The position numbers and the translations under genes were made by a program. DNA of 64,000 nt from Lysobacteraceae bacterium NML95-0200. Its GTDB lineage: Bacteria > Pseudomonadota > Gammaproteobacteria > Xanthomonadales > Xanthomonadaceae. The number at the start of each line of letters is the position of its first letter. Position 1 is the stretch's first letter. The notes under the pieces were generated by a model. That model was given only the letters and a program-made list of their open reading frames with translations, ran no database searches and had not been told where the DNA came from. Where the stretch lies: contig NWQQ01000017.1 of NCBI GenBank assembly GCA_002798255.1, positions 101,051 to 165,050 on the forward strand. The letters are read 5' to 3'. Below are positions 35,918 through 44,221 of this stretch, piece after piece.

Positions 35918-37662
35918 CCGGAGCCGTCGCTTTGGCCATTCTGGGTAAGCCGGGCAAACAGGTGTTTCAGCTCGTTTTTTTCTGCTGCTGAAAGCGCGGC
36001 GTGGCCGACCTCAGCCATGCGTCTTTGCAGTTGTTCCAACCGCTGCTGGTTGGCTTGCCGGGTGAGCTGGGCCAGGGCATCGCTGAATACGGTCTGCCAG
36101 GTCTGCGGTTCGCCGGGCAGTTCGGTCATTGCCAGTTTGTGCAGGGCTTGGCCTTCTTCGCGCTCTGCAAAAATCTGCAAGAGGCTGCTGGTCTGGATGT
36201 CGGGGCGTTGCCGAATCAAATCCAGCAGTTCAATCAGCAGCGCAATGCCGCGCTGTTGCAGCCCGATAAACGGGTAGGGCGCGGGTGCTTGCAGGGCGAG
36301 TTTGGGGTGTTGCAGCAGCAAGGTAATCACCTCGCGTACCAGGCTGCGTTTGGGCGTGGCGGTGGCATGGCTATGCTGAGGGCTGGGTGCCGGGACAGGT
36401 TGCGTGCGTGCAGCAAGTCCGGTGAGTTCGGCAAGGCGCGCCTGCATCAGGTCGGCAAAGGCGCCTTCGGGGATTTGCGCAAGCAGCGGCTTGGCGCGCT
36501 CGGCCAGACGGCTTTTGCCTTCCAGCGTATGCAGTTGCACATCGGCGGAAAGCGCATCAAAGAAAAACTGCGATAGCGGCAGTGCCTCTTGCAGGCGCTG
36601 GTTGAAGCCGGTGATGTCTTCCTTGCGCACCAGCGAATCGGGGTCTTCGCCATCGGGCAGGAACAGGAAGAAGGCCTGCCGGCCATCGCGCATGCGTGGC
36701 AGCACCGAGTGCATGGCGCGGCTGGCTGCGCGCCGTCCGGCGGCATCGCCGTCAAAGCAGAAGTACACATCCGGCGCGTTGCGGAACAAAAGCTCGGCGT
36801 GCTCGGGCGTGGTGGCCGTGCCCAGGGTGGCGACCGCTTCGGGCAGGCCGTGCTGGAATAGCGCCACCACGTCCATATAGCCTTCCACCACAATCAGCCG
36901 TTGCAGCTTGCTATTGGCCTGGCGCACCTGCCACAGGCCGTAGAGTTCGCGGCCTTTGTGGAACAGCGGTGTTTCCGGGGAGTTGAGATATTTGGGGCTA
37001 TCCTCGCTGGACAGCACCCGGCCACCGAAAGCAATGACCCGGCCACGGCGGTCGTGGATGGGAAACATCAGCCGCTGGCGGAATTTGTCATAGACATGAC
37101 CGCGGTCATTGCGCGAGAACATCCCGGCTTTCTCCAGCAGCTGCATGCGTCGCTCGTCGGTGCCGAGTGCGTCCTTGAGTGCGGAAAAACCGGCAGGCGC
37201 ATAGCCGATGCCGAAGGCTTCGGCGGTGGCGGCATCCACGCCGCGGTCTTGCAAATACGCCTGGGCTTGCGCGCTTTGTTGCAGGTGTTTGCGGAAAAAC
37301 CGCTGCGCCGCCTCCAGGGCATTGAACAGCGGCTGGGTATCGGGGTTGGCGGCTTTTTGCCGGGTATCGCGCGGAATCTCCAGCCCGGCGCGCTTGGCCA
37401 GTTCCTCGACTGCATCGAGAAACTCCAGCCGGTCGTAATTCATCAAAAAGCTGATGGCCGTGCCATGCGCACCGCAGCCAAAGCAGTGATAGAACTGTTT
37501 GCTGGGCGATACCGTGAACGAGGGCGAGCGTTCATCGTGAAACGGGCAGCAGGCGGCGAATTCGCGTCCCTGTTTTTTCAGCTGCACGCGCGCGCCGACA
37601 ATCTCGACGATATCGGTGCGGGCGAGCAATTCGTCTAAAAATGCGTCGGGGATGCGGGCCAT
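35914..37662 (-). CDS. dnaG: DNA primase
   Basis: 582 residues, normal length. Zinc-binding motif CPFHDERSPSFTVSPSKQFYHCFGCG (C..H...C..C) at 38-65, RNA polymerase core with KYLNSPETPLFHKGRELYGL and VVEGYMDVVAL (the Glu-Gly-Tyr toprim motif) and CFDGDAAGRRAA, then a C-terminal helicase-binding domain. Makes RNA primers at the replication fork. Located in the same direction as rpsU and yqeY but with the brkB gene between, a variation of the rpsU-dnaG-rpoD macromolecular-synthesis order; rpoD is not downstream here. Confidence 0.97.
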   Translation of the reverse strand: MARIPDAFLDELLARTDIVEIVGARVQLKKQGREFAACCPFHDERSPSFTVSPSKQFYHCFGCGAHGTAISFLMNYDRLEFLDAVEELAKRAGLEIPRDTRQKAANPDTQPLFNALEAAQRFFRKHLQQSAQAQAYLQDRGVDAATAEAFGIGYAPAGFSALKDALGTDERRMQLLEKAGMFSRNDRGHVYDKFRQRLMFPIHDRRGRVIAFGGRVLSSEDSPKYLNSPETPLFHKGRELYGLWQVRQANSKLQRLIVVEGYMDVVALFQHGLPEAVATLGTATTPEHAELLFRNAPDVYFCFDGDAAGRRAASRAMHSVLPRMRDGRQAFFLFLPDGEDPDSLVRKEDITGFNQRLQEALPLSQFFFDALSADVQLHTLEGKSRLAERAKPLLAQIPEGAFADLMQARLAELTGLAARTQPVPAPSPQHSHATATPKRSLVREVITLLLQHPKLALQAPAPYPFIGLQQRGIALLIELLDLIRQRPDIQTSSLLQIFAEREEGQALHKLAMTELPGEPQTWQTVFSDALAQLTRQANQQRLEQLQRRMAEVGHAALSAAEKNELKHLFARLTQNGQSDGSG

Positions 37663-37671
37663 GGCCGGAGT

Positions 37672-38562
37672 TTACCCCCTGAGCTGGCGACGCTCGTCGA
37701 TGATGGCCGTCAAAAGTGCGCCAGCGAAAAATACCAGTGCCGCGTAATACACCCAGACCAGCAGCAATACCAGGGTGCCCATCGAGCCGTAGGCGCTGCC
37801 GGGGGCGGCATGGGTGATGTAAAGCCCGATGCCCCAGCGGCCAACCACAAACAGCGCAGCGGTCAATAGCCCGCCAATCAGCGATTGCCGCCAGGCCACG
37901 CGCCGGTCGGGCAGATATTTGTAAAGCAGCGCAAATGCCAGGGTGTAAACCACCAGTGCGCCCAGATTGCTGGCCAGTGGCAGCAGGCTGGGCAGGCCAC
38001 TCAGGATGAATTCCAGCGCGGTGTGCAGGGTGATGGACAGCAGCAGCAAAAAGCCCAGCGCAAACACCACGCCAAAAGAAAACACCCGCTTGCGCAACCA
38101 CGGCAGCACGCCGCCAAGCGCCTCGGCATCGCTATGAAAAATCAGGTTGAGCGTGGCTTGCAGGCGGGCAAACACCACGGTGGCGCCGAAAAACAGCAGC
38201 AGCGTGCTCCATGCCCCGGCCATCGAGCCGACGCTGGGGCGCTCGCTGGCATTGTGCAAAACGGTGGAGGCAATCTGCCGGGCTTCTTCACCGGCCAGCT
38301 GGTAAATCTGCCCCAGGAGCGCCGCCTGCGCTTCCGGGTATAGCGATGCGGTCAGCCATAGCAGCAGAATCAGCAGCGGTGCGAGCGAGAGCAGCGCATA
38401 GAAAGACAGCGCGGCGGCATGGCTCATCAGGTCGATGTCGACAAAGCGCATCGCCGCCTCTGCTGGCAGGCTGCGCTGCAGTTTTTCGATAGCTCTTGAA
38501 GCCGCAGCGCGCAGTCCGGCAAGGCGCGAGGCACTGTCCCTGGCTGGCAAGCCGTGCATCAT
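37672..38562 (-). CDS. YihY/BrkB family membrane protein
   Basis: 296 residues beginning at an ATG that overlaps the yqeY stop (TGATG); a TTG one codon earlier is also open. Five or six hydrophobic spans. Conserved parts: HAAALSFYALLSLAPLLILLLW, GSMAGAWSTLLLFFGATVVFARLQATLNLIF, LPDRRVAWRQSLIGGLLTAALFVVGRWGIGLYI and SAYGSMGTLVLLLVWVYYAALVFFAGALLTAII. BrkB-like proteins were once called ribonuclease BN; they are now regarded as membrane proteins of unknown function. Ends 9 bp ahead of dnaG. Confidence 0.9.
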   Translation of the reverse strand: MMHGLPARDSASRLAGLRAAASRAIEKLQRSLPAEAAMRFVDIDLMSHAAALSFYALLSLAPLLILLLWLTASLYPEAQAALLGQIYQLAGEEARQIASTVLHNASERPSVGSMAGAWSTLLLFFGATVVFARLQATLNLIFHSDAEALGGVLPWLRKRVFSFGVVFALGFLLLLSITLHTALEFILSGLPSLLPLASNLGALVVYTLAFALLYKYLPDRRVAWRQSLIGGLLTAALFVVGRWGIGLYITHAAPGSAYGSMGTLVLLLVWVYYAALVFFAGALLTAIIDERRQLRG

Positions 38563-39008
38563 CAACCGGCAAGCCGTGCCTTGATGAGCTTCGATATCAG
38601 GCCCATATCGGCCTGGCCGGCCAGCTGCGGCTTGAGTACGCCCATCAGCTTGCCGATGTCCGCCGGGCTGGTGGCGCCGGTTTGGGCAATGGCTGCTTCA
38701 ATGGCGGCATTGATGGCGTCCTCGCCCAGCTTTTCCGGCAGGTAGGCATCAATGATGACCAGCTCGTCACGCTCGACCTGCGCCAGGTCTTCGCGGTTGG
38801 CCGCCTCATACTGGCTGATGGAATCGCGGCGCTGCTTGACCATTTTTTCCAGCACCGCGAGCACGGCGGTATCGTCCAGCTCAACGCGCTCGTCCACTTC
38901 TTTCTGCTTGATGGCGGCATTGATGAGGCGGATGACCGCCAGGCGCGCTTTGTCGCCAGACTTCATCGCGGCCTTCATGTCATCGACAAGGCGGGTTTTC
39001 AGGGACAT
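38562..39008 (-). CDS. GatB/YqeY domain protein
   Basis: 148 residues from the ATG ending at 39008 (MSLKTRLVDDMKAAMKSGDKARLAVIRLINAAIKQ), preceded by AGGAG. Ends TGLISKLIKARLAG-like (DMGLISKLIKARLAG). The family shares the C-terminal helical domain of GatB and Glu-tRNA amidotransferases and may bind tRNA; independent role unknown. It lies between rpsU and brkB/dnaG, a classical neighbourhood for yqeY. Confidence 0.95.
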   Translation of the reverse strand: MSLKTRLVDDMKAAMKSGDKARLAVIRLINAAIKQKEVDERVELDDTAVLAVLEKMVKQRRDSISQYEAANREDLAQVERDELVIIDAYLPEKLGEDAINAAIEAAIAQTGATSPADIGKLMGVLKPQLAGQADMGLISKLIKARLAG

Positions 39009-39040
39009 GGCAGGCTCCTTGGAGAGTTTTTGCAAACACG

Positions 39041-39065
39041 AAAAGCCGGCTCGCAGCCGGCTTTG
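39041..39065 (-). terminator. terminator/attenuator between rpsU and yqeY
   Basis: On the minus strand AAAGCCGGCT / AGCCGGCTTTT, loop GCG, then CGTG. It would cut most rpsU transcripts before yqeY-brkB-dnaG and so keep S21 in excess over primase. Confidence 0.7.
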
Positions 39066-39101
39066 TCGCGGACATGACATCACGCGCAGGGCGCGTAACT
39101 A

Positions 39102-39317
39102 TCAGTACAGACGCTGACGCTTGGTGACGTCGCGCGCGGTGCGGCGAGCCTGACGCTTCACCGCAGCAGCGGCCTTGCGCTTGCGTTCCTGGGTCGGCTT
39201 TTCGTAAAACTCGCGCTTGCGGGTTTCGGCAATCACACCGGCTTTTTCGCAGGTGCGCTTGAAGCGACGCAGGGCAAACTCAAAAGGTTCGTTTTCGCGG
39301 ACTTTGACGCTGGGCAT
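39102..39317 (-). CDS. rpsU: 30S ribosomal protein S21
   Basis: 71 residues from the ATG ending at 39317: [19 protein letters not shown], then [22 protein letters not shown] and a basic tail [18 protein letters not shown]. This is the standard S21 length and sequence. S21 binds the 30S platform near the 16S 3' end and helps mRNA engagement. Divergent from tsaD with a promoter recognisable between them. Confidence 0.98.
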   Translation of the reverse strand: MPSVKVRENEPFEFALRRFKRTCEKAGVIAETRKREFYEKPTQERKRKAAAAVKRQARRTARDVTKRQRLY

Positions 39318-39368
39318 AAGGGAATCTCGAAACGGATGATTCTGGCCATACGAGCCAGGGAGCCGCGT

Positions 39369-39398
39369 ATCATAGCGATACTTCCCACCAAGATGCAA
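39369..39398 (-). promoter_or_regulatory. candidate rpsU promoter
   Basis: On the minus strand TTGCAT (39398-39393), 18 bp spacer, TATGAT (39374-39369), about 50 bp before the rpsU ATG. Confidence 0.6.
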
Positions 39399-39410
39399 GT
39401 CCCTTACACA

Positions 39411-40427
39411 ATGAAAGTTCTGGGTATTGAAACTTCCTGCGATGAAACCGGCGTGGCCGTTTATGACAGCGATGCCGGATTGCTTGCGCACACGGTGTAC
39501 AGCCAGATTGCGCTGCATGCCGAGTATGGCGGCGTGGTGCCCGAGCTTGCCAGCCGCGACCATGTGCGCAAACTGCTGCCGCTGATTCGGCAAACCCTGG
39601 CTGAGGCCGGACTTGCCCTGGCGGATATTGACGGCGTGGCCTATACCGCAGGGCCGGGCCTGGTAGGTGCATTGCTGGTGGGGGCGGGCGTGGCGCGGGC
39701 GCTGGCTTTTGGCCTGGATGTGCCCGCCATCGGCGTGCATCACATGGAAGGGCATTTGCTGGCGCCCTTGCTGGAGGCCGATGCGCCTGCGCCGCCATTT
39801 GTGGCGTTGCTGGTGTCCGGCGGCCACACCCAGCTGGTGGAAGTGCGCCGGATGGGTGAATACCGCCTGCTGGGGCAAACCCTGGATGATGCCGCGGGCG
39901 AGGCGTTCGACAAGACCGCCAAGCTGATGGGGCTGCCCTATCCGGGCGGGCCGCAACTGGCGGCCTTGGCCGAGACCGGCACGCCGGGCAAGTTTGTATT
40001 CCCGCGGCCGATGACGCACAAGCCGGGGCTGGATTTCAGCTTCAGCGGCCTGAAAACCCAGGTGCTGATGGCCTGGCAGGGCAGCGACCAGAGCGATGCC
40101 ACGCGCGCGGATATCGCCCGCGGTTTTGAAGATGCAGTGGTGGATACGCTGGCCATCAAATGCGCCCGGGCGCTGGATGAAACCGGCTGTGAAACCCTGG
40201 TGGTGGCAGGCGGTGTCGGCGCCAACCGCCGGTTGCGGGAGAAATTGCAGCAGATTGCACTGGCGCGTGGCGGCCGGGTGTGTTTCCCGCGCCCGGCGCT
40301 GTGTACCGACAACGGCGCGATGATTGCCTTTGCCGGTGCCTTGCGCCTTGCCGCCGGGCAGCGTGGCGACCTGGCTGTGGCGGTACAGCCGCGCTGGGAT
40401 ATGGAAACCTTGCCGCTGCTGGGCTGA
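39411..40427 (+). CDS. tsaD: tRNA N6-threonylcarbamoyladenosine transferase TsaD
   Basis: 338 residues from ATG 39411. ASKHA-fold enzyme: [15 protein letters not shown], metal-binding HHMEGHL (His 111, His 115), [36 protein letters not shown], and [14 protein letters not shown]. It transfers the threonylcarbamoyl group to A37 of ANN-decoding tRNAs, together with TsaB and TsaE. Divergent from rpsU, the textbook arrangement. Confidence 0.98.
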   Translation: MKVLGIETSCDETGVAVYDSDAGLLAHTVYSQIALHAEYGGVVPELASRDHVRKLLPLIRQTLAEAGLALADIDGVAYTAGPGLVGALLVGAGVARALAFGLDVPAIGVHHMEGHLLAPLLEADAPAPPFVALLVSGGHTQLVEVRRMGEYRLLGQTLDDAAGEAFDKTAKLMGLPYPGGPQLAALAETGTPGKFVFPRPMTHKPGLDFSFSGLKTQVLMAWQGSDQSDATRADIARGFEDAVVDTLAIKCARALDETGCETLVVAGGVGANRRLREKLQQIALARGGRVCFPRPALCTDNGAMIAFAGALRLAAGQRGDLAVAVQPRWDMETLPLLG

Positions 40428-40457
40428 GTCTGGCGGCATGGCACTACACTTGGCCGC

Positions 40458-41726
40458 ATGGAAAAGTACGCACACTATCTTGAGCGCCTGAACGCGCAGT
40501 TTGCTTCGCATCCGTGGGCGTGGACGGCATTGGCGGGCAGCGGCCTGTTGCTGGCCGCCTGGCTTGCCAATTTCATCACCAAGAAAATCGCGCTGCGTGT
40601 CCTGCAAAAGGCGCTGAACGCCTCGCCCCTGGGGCGTGAGATGGGCGATGGCCATGGCCAGGTCAAGCTCAATGTCATTCCGCGTCTTGCCAATGCCGTG
40701 CCCGCATTGGTGGTGTATGCCGGTGTTGGCGTGCTGCCGGATTTGCCGGAGAACTTCGTCACCGTGACCCGGGCGCTGTGCCAGGCGTTCATCGTGGTGA
40801 CCGTGGCGCTGGCGGTGTCGCGGCTTTTGAACCTCATCAACAGCATTTACGAGCGCCGCCCGAACGCCCGCAACAAGCCTATCAAGGGCTATATCCAAAT
40901 CATCAAAATCATCATGTTCGTGCTGGTGGGGCTGTCGGTCATCGCCACCCTGATTGGCGCGAAATTCCTGCATCTCATCACCGGCCTTGGCGCCATGACC
41001 GCGGTGCTGATGCTGATTTTTCAGGACACCATCCTGTCGCTGGTGGCCAGCGTGCAAATCAGCAACGATGGCCGGGTGCGCATTGGCGACTGGATAGAAA
41101 TGCCCAGCCAAAATGCCGATGGCGATGTCATCGACATCGCCCTGCATACGGTGACGGTGCAGAACTGGGACATGACCGTCACCACCATTCCCACCAAGAA
41201 GCTCATCAGCGACTCGTTCAAGAACTGGCGCAACATGAGCGAGCGCGGCGGGCGGCGCATCAAGCGTGCACTGCTGCTTGACCAGGCCAGCGTGCATTTT
41301 TTGAGTGTGGACGCAGTCCGGCGGCTGGCGCGTTTTGCCCTGCTGGATGACTATCTGGACAGCAAGGCGGCCGAGCTTGAGGCCTGGAATGCGCAGCTTG
41401 CCGCTTCCGGCAAAGACCCGGTCAATGCCCGGCGGGTGACCAATCTCGGCACCTTCCGCGTGTATGTGGAGCAGTATCTGCGCGCCCATCCACAAGTGCA
41501 TCAGGGCATGACCTTGCTGGTGCGGCAATTGCAGCCAACCCAGACCGGCATCCCGCTGGAAATCTACTGCTTCAGCAATGATGTGCGCTGGGCGCAGTAC
41601 GAGCAGTTGCAGGCCGATATTTTCGACCACCTGCTGGCCATCCTGCCGGAATTCGGCTTGCAGGTATTCCAGGCGCCCTCGGGCAGCGATGTGCGCCGTG
41701 CGCTGGCACCGGCAGAGGGGCATTGA
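40458..41726 (+). CDS. mechanosensitive channel, YbdG type
   Basis: 422 residues. Several N-terminal membrane helices lead into the MscS core: [25 protein letters not shown], pore-like [62 protein letters not shown], and [31 protein letters not shown]. The [10 protein letters not shown] segment and the [14 protein letters not shown] block are found in the YbdG/miniconductance branch. Such channels release solutes on hypo-osmotic shock. The stop overlaps folB (TGATG). Confidence 0.92.
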   Translation: MEKYAHYLERLNAQFASHPWAWTALAGSGLLLAAWLANFITKKIALRVLQKALNASPLGREMGDGHGQVKLNVIPRLANAVPALVVYAGVGVLPDLPENFVTVTRALCQAFIVVTVALAVSRLLNLINSIYERRPNARNKPIKGYIQIIKIIMFVLVGLSVIATLIGAKFLHLITGLGAMTAVLMLIFQDTILSLVASVQISNDGRVRIGDWIEMPSQNADGDVIDIALHTVTVQNWDMTVTTIPTKKLISDSFKNWRNMSERGGRRIKRALLLDQASVHFLSVDAVRRLARFALLDDYLDSKAAELEAWNAQLAASGKDPVNARRVTNLGTFRVYVEQYLRAHPQVHQGMTLLVRQLQPTQTGIPLEIYCFSNDVRWAQYEQLQADIFDHLLAILPEFGLQVFQAPSGSDVRRALAPAEGH

Positions 41727-42079
41727 TGGACAGGATTTTTATCCGCGCGCTGCAACTGGACACGCTGATTGGCGTGTATGTGCATGAGCGCAAAGCCCGT
41801 CAGCCCCTGCTGCTGGATGTGGAGCTGGATTTCGATAACCGCATTCCGGCAGGCAGTGACCAGCTTGCCGATACCATCGACTATGCAGAAGTGGCTGCCC
41901 GCCTGCGGCAGTGGGTGGCGCAGACACGCCATGAGCTGTTGGAAACCTTGCTGGAAGACCTGGCTGTGCGGCTGCGCGCGGACTTTCCGGCCATCACCAA
42001 GATACGGCTGCGGGTGCACAAGCCGCGGGCAGCCAGGGCACTGGGCTGTGCGGATGTGGGTATCGAAATCGAGCGTTGA
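41726..42079 (+). CDS. folB: dihydroneopterin aldolase
   Basis: 117 residues; ATG 41726 overlaps the channel stop. [71 protein letters not shown] are FolB hallmarks (conserved Glu in YVHER, Tyr in IDYA). Makes 6-hydroxymethyl-dihydropterin in folate synthesis. folK follows by 3 bp. Confidence 0.95.
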   Translation: MDRIFIRALQLDTLIGVYVHERKARQPLLLDVELDFDNRIPAGSDQLADTIDYAEVAARLRQWVAQTRHELLETLLEDLAVRLRADFPAITKIRLRVHKPRAARALGCADVGIEIER

Positions 42080-42082
42080 GCG

Positions 42083-42457
42083 ATGCAGTACCTGTTGATA
42101 CTCGGCTCCAACTACCGGCGTGCGCGGGGCTTCCGTCTGGCTGCAAAACTGCTTGGCGAGCGTTTTGTCATTCACGCCCATAGCCGTGCCCTGCCAACCC
42201 GTGATGCGCGCAGCAAGGCGCGTTATCTGAATGCCGCAGTGGTGATTGAAAGCGATGCCACACAGCCAGCACTGCGCGCACAATTGCGCGAGATTGAGGT
42301 CGCTGCCGGGCGCGACCGCACAGCGCCGGTATGTGCGCTGGATATTGACCTGGTGGCACGTCTTGAAAACGGTCAAATCGCCGAGGCCATCAAACCCGAC
42401 GACCTTAACGCCGTCTATGCCGCGCCGCTGTTGGCGGCGCTGGGAATTGCGTGGTGA
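42083..42457 (+). CDS. folK: FolK-like hydroxymethyl-dihydropterin pyrophosphokinase, compact form
   Basis: 124 residues, about 35 shorter than ordinary FolK. It keeps LILGSN at the start, RYLNAAVVIES, LREIEVAAGRDR and the metal-binding ALDIDLV (Asp-x-Asp), but lacks much of the loop 2/loop 3 region and reads CALDIDLV where most enzymes have PRTIDLDLL. Position right after folB supports the role of pyrophosphorylating hydroxymethyl-dihydropterin. Whether this trimmed form is active cannot be told. A REP element starts 7 bp after its stop. Confidence 0.75.
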   Translation: MQYLLILGSNYRRARGFRLAAKLLGERFVIHAHSRALPTRDARSKARYLNAAVVIESDATQPALRAQLREIEVAAGRDRTAPVCALDIDLVARLENGQIAEAIKPDDLNAVYAAPLLAALGIAW

Positions 42458-42463
42458 TTCAAG

Positions 42464-42501
42464 AAGATTCTGCGACTGCGCTTTCGCTTGCGCAGAATGA
42501 C
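42464..42501. repeat. REP-type palindrome (ATTCTGCG variety)
   Basis: AAGATTCTGCG ... CGCAGAATGAC with a 17-nt centre GCGCTTTCGCTTG-like; the first of the 42.4-44.2 kb array. Confidence 0.8.
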
Positions 42502-42548
42502 GGGTGATTTTTACCTCAGCTGCCTTGCATAAGCCGTACCCATAGCCT

Positions 42549-42575
42549 GTCACCCTGCGCGAAGTCGCAGGGTCT
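42549..42575. repeat. REP-type palindrome (CCCTGCG variety)
   Basis: GTCACCCTGCGCGAAGTCGC followed by AGGGTCT; identical to the copy at 44079 and near-identical to those at 54005 and 31035. Confidence 0.8.
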
Positions 42576-42591
42576 ATTTGAAAGCCTTTGC

Positions 42592-42940
42592 AAGATTCTG
42601 CGACTACGCTTCGCTTACGCAGAATGACGGGCGGTTTTGCTTGCGGCTGTTGCTCTTGCTTTTCCGCCCTGTTTGGACGCGCCGAGTACCGCAGCGGCCA
42701 ATGGAAACAAGGCAGGGTATGTTTGAGCAGCGCGCAGCGATGCGAGTTTGCCCTGCCGTCATTGGACGCGAGGAACGCAGGGCACCCCGCATAGCAAGGC
42801 GCGGTAGCAGGGCTGGTTTCTTTGCCTCCTTTCTTTGCCAACAAAGAAAGGAGGTGCGCTGCCGGGCGCAGTCCCGGCGTTGAATAAATATCGGAAACCC
42901 AGAAGATTCTGCAACTATGCTTACGCTTGCGCAGAATGAC
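42592..42940. repeat. composite repeat, copy A (REP - core - hairpin - short element - REP)
   Basis: About 350 bp matched by copy B at 43694-44047. Order: REP (42592-42628), a GTTGCT-like tract, a core of ~160 bp beginning near CGCCGAGTACCGCAGCGGCC, a perfect 13 bp hairpin CCTCCTTTCTTTG / CAAAGAAAGGAGG (42825-42854), the short element TGCGCTGCCGGGCGCAGTCC through 42883, and a second REP (42903-42940). Frames through it on the minus strand are open by composition but I do not regard them as genes. No gene was found between 42458 and 43071. Confidence 0.8.
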
Positions 42941-42941
42941 G

Positions 42942-42972
<31 letters not shown>

Positions 42973-42983
42973 TTGAAAGTAGC

Positions 42984-43012
42984 TGCGCTGCCGGGCGCAG
43001 TCCCGGCGTTGA
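42984..43012. repeat. short element TGCGCTGCCGGGCGCAGTCC..., copy 2
   Basis: 29 bp unit with an internal CCGGG/CCCGG hairpin; copies at 42855-42883, here, 43653-43681 and 43964-43992. This copy lies 59 bp before parD. Confidence 0.8.
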
Positions 43013-43028
43013 TAGTGACAGATAATTA

Positions 43029-43052
43029 ACCAAAGTTTGGTACATTTTGGTA
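43029..43052 (+). promoter_or_regulatory. parDE operator
   Basis: ACCAAAGTTTGGT (43029-43041) is a 6-1-6 inverted repeat; TTTGGTA recurs at 43036-43042 and 43046-43052, exactly 10 bp apart. It ends 19 bp before the parD ATG, the usual place for an antitoxin ribbon-helix-helix operator. A GGAG site follows at about 43061. Confidence 0.65.
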
Positions 43053-43071
43053 GTAAATCTGGAGCAAAGCC

Positions 43072-43320
43072 ATGAGCAAAAACACATCCGTAGCCCTCGG
43101 GGCGCACTTCACCAACTTCATTGAAGCCCAAGTTCAAGGCGGGCGTTACGGCACCGCAAGCGATGTAGTCAGAGCCGGGCTGCGACTTTTGGAAGAGCAT
43201 GAAGCCAAGGTTCAGGCGCTCAAGGAAGCACTTAAAGCAGGTGAAGAATCAGGAGAGCCGCGCCCGTTTGACTTCGAGGCGTTTAAAGCCCGCAAGCGTG
43301 CGGAGTTCCACGCGCAATAA
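43072..43320 (+). CDS. parD: ParD-type ribbon-helix-helix antitoxin
   Basis: 82 residues. MSKNTSVALGAHFTNFIEAQVQGGRYGTASDVVRAGLRLLEEHEAK is the ParD/CopG fold (beta strand NTSVAL, then two helices), and the acidic C-terminal helix DFEAFKARKRAEF wraps the toxin. It would bind ParE and repress the pair through the operator just upstream. The stop TAA overlaps the parE ATG (TAATG). Lies between two sets of repeats, as expected for an acquired module. Confidence 0.92.
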   Translation: MSKNTSVALGAHFTNFIEAQVQGGRYGTASDVVRAGLRLLEEHEAKVQALKEALKAGEESGEPRPFDFEAFKARKRAEFHAQ

Positions 43321-43607
43321 TGAAGACGATTGCGTTTTCTCCTGCGGCAGAGGATGACATCGGCGAGATATGGCATTACAGCGCCGAAAGGTGGGGCGTT
43401 GAACAGGCCGACAGCTATACCGATGCCATTCGCGATGCTTGCCATGCGCTTGCCAAAGGGGTCAAGCAGGGGCGCCCTGTTGATGTGCTGCCCGGGGCAA
43501 TGAAGTTCCTTTGTGGTGCACATTTGATTTATTTCAGGGACTACCCCGACCGCATGGACGTTATCCGCATCCTCCATGGCAAACAGGATGCGGAGCGGCA
43601 CTTATAG
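43320..43607 (+). CDS. parE: ParE-type toxin (RelE/ParE superfamily)
   Basis: 95 residues: IAFSPAAEDDIGEIWHYSAERWGVEQADSYTDAIRDAC, CHALAKGVKQGRP, FLCGAHLIYFRDYPDRMDVIRILHGKQDAERHL. This is the ParE pattern (R.S..A..DL..I..Y......., FY R......I.RILH..MD...HL). ParE toxins usually poison DNA gyrase. Paired with parD by a one-base overlap. Confidence 0.93.
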   Translation: MKTIAFSPAAEDDIGEIWHYSAERWGVEQADSYTDAIRDACHALAKGVKQGRPVDVLPGAMKFLCGAHLIYFRDYPDRMDVIRILHGKQDAERHL

Positions 43608-43652
43608 CGGTTTGACCAGCAAGAGCAATGGATGTCTGCTCAATAAAGTAAG

Positions 43653-43681
43653 TGCGCTGCCGGGCGCAGTCCCGGCATTGA
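43653..43681. repeat. short element, copy 3
   Basis: TGCGCTGCCGGGCGCAGTCC then CGGCATTGA, 46 bp after the parE stop; with copy 2 it brackets parDE as a direct repeat. Confidence 0.8.
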
Positions 43682-43693
43682 ACTGAAATCCGG

Positions 43694-44047
43694 AAGATTC
43701 TGCGACTGCGCTTACGCTTGCGCAGAATGACAGAGCGATTTTGCTTGCTGCTGTTGCCGTTGCTTTTGACTTCGCCCTGTTCGGACGCGCCGAGTACCGT
43801 AGCGGCCAATGGAAACAAGGCAGGGTATGTCTGAGCAGCGCGCAGCGATGCGAGTTTGCCCTGCCGCCATTGGACGCGAGGAACGCAGGGCACTTCGCGT
43901 AGCGAAGCGCGGGAGCCAGGGCTGGTTTCTTTGCCTCCTTTCTTTGCCAGCAAAGAAAGGAGGTGCGCCGCCGGGCGCAGTCCCGGCGTTGAGCAAACAT
44001 CGAAACCCGGAAGATTCTGCAACTGCGCTTCGCTTACGCAGAATGAC
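43694..44047. repeat. composite repeat, copy B
   Basis: Same order and strand as copy A: REP (43694-43731), GTTGCT-like tract, core, 13 bp hairpin (43934-43946 / 43951-43963), short element (43964-43992), REP (44011-44047). The two copies differ by scattered substitutions and small indels. No gene was found between 43608 and 44221. Confidence 0.8.
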
Positions 44048-44078
44048 AGTTTGTTGTGCGAAGCCGTATCCACGTTCT

Positions 44079-44147
44079 GTCACCCTGCGCGAAGTCGCAG
44101 GGTCTACTCGAAAGCCTCTGCAAGATTCTGCGCTTGCGCAAAATGAC
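44079..44147. repeat. REP pair (CCCTGCG type plus truncated ATTCTGCG type)
   Basis: GTCACCCTGCGCGAAGTCGC with AGGGTCT at 44079-44105, then ATTCTGCGCTTGCGCAAAATGAC at 44124-44147, a shortened form lacking the usual central segment. The same order of the two types occurs at 42549/42592 and 54005/54049. Confidence 0.75.
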
Positions 44148-44221
44148 GGGGGGATTCTTGATGACGCATCAGAACTGGGCTTCGTGTCGCCCGGACATGG
44201 GCGGCACGGTTTGTCAGCAAT

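Noticed and set aside
39102..41723. Very long minus-strand frame opposite tsaD and the channel gene
   Set aside because: Only its last 71 codons are a real gene (rpsU). The rest is antisense to tsaD and ybdG-type coding sequence, is His/Gln-rich, and has no domain.
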